Origin: an uncultured Brachybacterium sp.
GTDB taxonomy: Bacteria; Actinomycetota; Actinomycetes; Actinomycetales; Dermabacteraceae
Reading direction: 5' to 3'
Length of the DNA: 64,000 nucleotides
Assembly: GCF_947500705.1 (NCBI RefSeq)
Contig: NZ_CANMSY010000005.1
Coordinates: 1 to 64,000, forward strand
Below are positions 60,789 to 64,000 of the stretch, in pieces (the stretch's first letter is position 1; the number at the start of each line of letters is the position of its first letter). The notes beneath the pieces are model-generated. The model saw nothing but the letters and a program-made list of their open reading frames with translations, made no database searches and was not told where the DNA came from. Made by a program: the position numbers and the translations under genes.

Positions 60789-61373
60789 ATGCGTTCTCGT
60801 CGTTCTTTCGGTCGCCTCGCGGCCGTCGTTTTCACCGGTGCGATTGTGTTTGCCGGATGCACCGACAACGGGTCTGACGGCGGTCAGACGTCGGGTGGGT
60901 CCGAGGCATCGGAGGCGTCCGATGGTGGTGGCCACGGGGGCATGGAGCACCCGATGGATGGCGGCCCAGCGCCTGAGGGGATGGAGCCTGCGGAGGATCC
61001 CGAGTTCCCGGTCGGCACGGAGGTGACGCTCACGGCGGACCACATGGAGGGTATGGAGGGGGCGACGGCGACGATCTCCGGTGCCTTCGACACCACGACC
61101 TACTCGGTCAGCTTCACCCCGACCGATGGCGGCGAGCCGGTCACTGACCACAAGTGGGTCGTTCACGAGGAGCTCGAGAACCCGGGCGAGGCACCGCTGG
61201 CAGAGGGCACCGAGGTGGTCATCACCGCTGATCACATGGCGGGTATGGAGGGTGCTGAAGCCACCATCGACAGTGCCACCGAGGAGACCGTGTACATGGT
61301 CGACTACGAGGCCGACGGGATGATGATGACGAACCACAAGTGGGTCGTCGAGAGCGAGATCGAGCCTGCGTGA
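60789..61373 (+). CDS. YdhK-family (DUF1541) lipoprotein
   Basis: 194 aa. Signal with lipobox VFAGC, a His/Met-rich linker (GGGHGGMEHPMDGG), then two tandem copies of a 55-residue DUF1541 unit (GTEVTLTADHMEGMEGA...TDHKWVVHEE; GTEVVITADHMAGMEGA...TNHKWVVESE). The Met/His pattern suggests copper binding outside the membrane. First gene of a five-gene coupled run ending in TlpA/CcdA. Confidence 0.9.
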   Translation: MRSRRSFGRLAAVVFTGAIVFAGCTDNGSDGGQTSGGSEASEASDGGGHGGMEHPMDGGPAPEGMEPAEDPEFPVGTEVTLTADHMEGMEGATATISGAFDTTTYSVSFTPTDGGEPVTDHKWVVHEELENPGEAPLAEGTEVVITADHMAGMEGAEATIDSATEETVYMVDYEADGMMMTNHKWVVESEIEPA

Positions 61374-62026
61374 TGACCACCCCGTCGAGCCCTCGAAGTG
61401 CATTCGCCTCCTCCGGGGATGGGCCGCGTCGTCGCACTGTGCGGCTGCCCCGGCGATCGGTCTTGATCGGTGCTGGCTTGTTCCCGCTCGTGGTCGCCGG
61501 TTGCGGGACCGGCGGGTCCGAGCCCGCATCCGTCACGGGTGATCAGGAGTTGCTCCGGGAACATGGCTTCGCCGACGCGGACGCGCACGAGATCATCGAC
61601 CGTCTCGAGGCGCTCCCGGTGGCTGAGCGACCGCAGGACCTGATTGCCAGCGTCACCGCGACGTCTCTTCAGCTCCAAGACGATGCAGAGCGAAAGGCCG
61701 AGCTGCCCCTTCCCGAGGACCAGTTCTACTTGTCGGTGGCCCCGTTCGTGGAGACCACCCACGAGTGCGCCTTCCACAGCCTGACCACCTGCCGCGGGGA
61801 ACTGCGCAGCCGCGAGATCACTGTGAGTGTGGTCGACAGCGGCTCGGGCGAGGTCCTTGAGGAGGGCCCTCGCACCACGCATGACAACGGGTTCATCGGT
61901 TTCTGGCTGCCGCGCGGGATCACCGCGGAGCTCACGTGCACCCTCGAGGACTACACAGGGACCGCGTCCATCTCGACTCAGGCGGAGGATGATCTGACCT
62001 GTCTGACCAGTCTCCAGCTGACGTGA
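61373..62026 (+). CDS. cueP: CueP-family copper-binding lipoprotein
   Basis: 217 aa. A Tat-like/lipoprotein signal (LPRRSVLIGAGLFPLVVAGCG) precedes a CueP domain with CAFHSLTTCRGEL and a later CTLEDYTG...LTC. CueP stores periplasmic copper in Salmonella; in Actinobacteria it is extracytoplasmic. TGATG overlap with ydhK and GTGA overlap with the tlpA-like gene. With the Csp protein it forms a copper-buffering locus. Confidence 0.9.
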   Translation: MTTPSSPRSAFASSGDGPRRRTVRLPRRSVLIGAGLFPLVVAGCGTGGSEPASVTGDQELLREHGFADADAHEIIDRLEALPVAERPQDLIASVTATSLQLQDDAERKAELPLPEDQFYLSVAPFVETTHECAFHSLTTCRGELRSREITVSVVDSGSGEVLEEGPRTTHDNGFIGFWLPRGITAELTCTLEDYTGTASISTQAEDDLTCLTSLQLT

Positions 62027-62685
62027 GCAGGCGAAGCACCCGGTCTGCCTTCTGGCACTCGGTGGTCGGCCCAGCTGGGCGGAGCGCGGCACGGCCCAGT
62101 CCGAGCAGGCGGACCGTGCTCCAGCTGGGATGGAGCCTGCTCGTCCTTGCCCCCGTCCTCGCGGCGTGCAGCAATTCCTCAGATGTGGCGAGTGAGGCGA
62201 ACGCCGGGTACGTCTCCGGCGATGGCGTCGTCGTCGAGATCCCCCCAGAGGGACGCGCCGATCCTCTGGCGATCCAGGGAACCACCTACGACGGCGACGA
62301 CTTCGACTCCACGGCGCTGCGCGGCGCACCCTTGGTGCTCAACATCTGGTACGCCTCGTGTCCACCATGCCGGCTCGAAGCCCCCGCGCTGAAGGCCGTG
62401 CATAGCGAATACAACGCCCGGGGAGTGGCATTCATGGGCGTGAACACCCGCGACCAAGCGGGGCCGGCCGCCGCGTTCGAAACGACCTTCGGCATCACCT
62501 ACCCCTCGATCCCCGATCCCGACGGAGTCGTCATCTCTTCCATGGACGGCAGCGTCTCGCCCAACGCCGTCCCCACGACTTTGATCCTGGATGCTGAAGG
62601 ACGAGTAGCCGCCCGGATCACGGGCGCGGCCAACCAGAGCACCCTCGAGAGCCTCCTGGATACCGTGCTGGCGGAGGCCGCCTGA
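62023..62685 (+). CDS. TlpA/ResA-like thiol-disulfide oxidoreductase (lipoprotein)
   Basis: 220 aa. Signal/lipobox VLAPVLAACS, thioredoxin-like domain with WYASCPPCRLEAP (CPPC) and cis-Pro in SPNAVPTTLILD. It reduces disulfides outside the membrane in cytochrome c or copper assembly, taking electrons from CcdA, which is next. The start GTG overlaps the cueP stop; the stop overlaps the ccdA-like ATG (TGATG). Confidence 0.92.
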   Translation: MSRRSTRSAFWHSVVGPAGRSAARPSPSRRTVLQLGWSLLVLAPVLAACSNSSDVASEANAGYVSGDGVVVEIPPEGRADPLAIQGTTYDGDDFDSTALRGAPLVLNIWYASCPPCRLEAPALKAVHSEYNARGVAFMGVNTRDQAGPAAAFETTFGITYPSIPDPDGVVISSMDGSVSPNAVPTTLILDAEGRVAARITGAANQSTLESLLDTVLAEAA

Positions 62686-63452
62686 TGGGTGAACTGTTCG
62701 CCACCACCGTGCTGAGCGGACCCCTGGCCGCAGCCCTGCTGCTGTCGATCGTGGCTGGTCTGGTCGCGTTTCTGTCTCCGTGCGTGCTTCCTGTGGTCCC
62801 TGGCTACCTGGGATACATCACCGGGCTCACCGGACCGGGCACCGGGCCGCGTAGCAACAGTGATCCGGGCGAGCGTCCGTGGCGCCTGGTCGCCGGCGCG
62901 GTGCTGTTCGTGGCTGGATTCACTGCGGTGTTCCTGGTCATCGGCGGCTTCGTCGGCGCCCTCGGGTCATTGATGGTCCAGTACACCAGCGCGATCAATC
63001 GGATCTCCGGGGTGCTGGTGATCCTCATGGGACTGGTGTTCGTGGGAATCTTCCCCCGTCTCTCCGGTGAGAAACGGATCCGGAAGCGCCCCGATGCCGG
63101 ACTCGCCGGCGCACCCCTGCTCGGGATCACGTTCGGCTTCTCCTGGACTCCGTGCATCGGCCCAACGTTCGCCGCGGTCGCCGCGCTCAGCCTCGGGGAG
63201 GCCTCCGCGAGCCGCGGCGCACTCCTCGCGTTCGGCTACGCGATCGGGCTCGGGATCCCGTTCATCCTCTTCGCCCTCGTGTTCCGGCGCGCCCTCGGCA
63301 TCTCCAAAATGCTGTCCCGGCATCGCCGCACGCTCCAGATCGTCGGTGGCTCCGTGCTCATCGCCATCGGACTCCTGCTGGTCACCGGCGTGTGGGAGCA
63401 GTGGATGGCTCTCCTGCAGGTGCGGATCGGCAACTTCACTACGATCGTCTGA
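62685..63452 (+). CDS. ccdA: CcdA-like transmembrane thiol electron carrier
   Basis: 255 aa, six membrane helices. The conserved Pro-Cys pairs are FLSPCVLPVVPGYLGY in helix 1 and GFSWTPCIGPTFAA in helix 4. It passes electrons from cytoplasmic thioredoxin to the TlpA-like protein. Last gene of the ydhK-cueP-tlpA-ccdA run. Confidence 0.93.
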   Translation: MGELFATTVLSGPLAAALLLSIVAGLVAFLSPCVLPVVPGYLGYITGLTGPGTGPRSNSDPGERPWRLVAGAVLFVAGFTAVFLVIGGFVGALGSLMVQYTSAINRISGVLVILMGLVFVGIFPRLSGEKRIRKRPDAGLAGAPLLGITFGFSWTPCIGPTFAAVAALSLGEASASRGALLAFGYAIGLGIPFILFALVFRRALGISKMLSRHRRTLQIVGGSVLIAIGLLLVTGVWEQWMALLQVRIGNFTTIV

Positions 63453-63462
63453 GGGGTGCGTT

Positions 63463-63478
63463 CCGCCGTGCGCGGCGG
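63463..63478. terminator. Short convergent hairpin
   Basis: CCGCCG-TGCG-CGGCGG between the convergent ccdA-like and kinase genes. Weak, GC-only stem. Confidence 0.5.
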
Positions 63479-63480
63479 GC

Positions 63481-64000
63481 TCAGCGGTCAGCGGTCGCAC
63501 GAGGAAGCCGAATGGTGAAGGTGGCTCCCTGTCCGGGCCCCTCACTGGCTGCGGCCATGGTCCCGCCGTGCGCATCGACGAGGGCGCGGCTGATCGTCAG
63601 GCCGATGCCTGAGCCGGAGTTGTCACGGGTGCGGGAGCTGTCGGCGCGGAAGAACCGTTCGAACAGGCGTGACCGGTCCTCATTGGTGAAGCCTTCGCCG
63701 TCGTCCGCTACCGTGATCTCCACCGTGCTGCCGTGGGTGGCTGCCGAGACCGTGACGGTGCCTCCGGGGGAAGTGTGCCGTAGAGCGTTGCTCAGCAGGT
63801 TTCCGAGGACTTGGGCGAGGCGGTCCGGGTCCGCGTGGATCGTCACGGAGTGGGGCAGGGCCGTTTCTCGTCGTAGTGCCACGCCCGCTGTCTCGAACCG
63901 TTCATCCCATGCCGGGAGTATCGACTCCAGCAGGTCGTCGACGGCGAGGGGGTGCAGCTGTACCGGGAGCTGGCCCTCCTCGGCCCGGGACACTTCACTG
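63481..64000 (-). CDS. Sensor histidine kinase, C-terminal end only
   Basis: About 173 codons seen; the 5' part is outside the window. The HATPase_c domain shows the N box (VLGNLLSNALRHT), G1 (VADDGEGF), F box (LFERFFRAD) and G2 (GSGIGLTISRALVDAHGG). A two-component kinase with its regulator outside the window; probably a copper/envelope stress sensor given the neighbours (inferred). Confidence 0.92.
   Translation of the reverse strand, partial: SEVSRAEEGQLPVQLHPLAVDDLLESILPAWDERFETAGVALRRETALPHSVTIHADPDRLAQVLGNLLSNALRHTSPGGTVTVSAATHGSTVEITVADDGEGFTNEDRSRLFERFFRADSSRTRDNSGSGIGLTISRALVDAHGGTMAAASEGPGQGATFTIRLPRATADR

Overview
The window is high-GC DNA from an actinobacterium. The evidence is an actinobacterial LexA box driving imuA'-imuB-dnaE2, a GarA/FtsR/small-basic-protein/DUF881 cluster, many leaderless GTG/ATG starts and a mycobacterial-type CmtR. 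A Micrococcales (Brachybacterium-like) host is my inference; nothing here fixes the genus.

Layout. 1-4350: metal resistance locus (DsbA-like oxidoreductase, SPC-type P1B ATPase and CmtR on the minus strand; MerR regulator and Acr3/BASS-type permease on the plus strand, behind a 32-bp MerR operator). 4731-11946: tandem acetyltransferase, then the SOS mutagenesis cassette imuA'-imuB-dnaE2. 11948-18320: YhgE/Pip membrane protein and an MMPL transporter that carries a degenerate ABC-ATPase-like tail, divergent from a TetR regulator. 18508-34928: ordinary chromosomal genes (GH25 lysozyme, queuosine-precursor transporter, Bcr/CflA efflux, Imm5-like protein, a twice-frameshifted DinB gene, GNAT, PCD-VOC fusion, transglutaminases, HAD, TSUP, PAC2, sugar-phosphate isomerases, methyltransferase). 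Inside this stretch, at 23459-23486, lies a sequence that matches the actinobacterial dif consensus. 35023-40790: ParA, two MerR regulators (one FtsR), GarA, two DUF881 proteins around a small basic protein, and a methyltransferase.

Accessory half. An 8.6-kb element (41034-49677) sits in the 3' end of tRNA-Pro(GGG) between 32-bp direct repeats. It has an integrase, an HTH/excisionase-type protein, a replication-like protein whose gene contains a phased array of GGAC-N4-GTCC iterons, a run of small coupled genes, one HK97-fold major capsid gene with no other structural gene, and three leaderless cargo genes with N-terminal membrane helices. It looks like a phage satellite of a kind I do not recognise. 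Beyond it, 49733-59550 is a patchwork: an IS fragment, a full ISL3-family element, a GlxA/AraC regulator with an ABM monooxygenase, a bleomycin-resistance-type VOC protein, a DUF6615 nuclease-like protein, and a coupled ParA-like / unknown / IHF-like operon. That operon ends inside a 5'-truncated NlpC/P60 gene.

60099-64000: copper and thiol-redox locus (four-helix Cys-rich copper protein, YdhK, CueP, TlpA-like and CcdA-like proteins with start-stop overlaps, and the 3' end of a convergent sensor kinase). It complements the metal locus at the left end. No rRNA or CRISPR array was seen; the only tRNA is tRNA-Pro.
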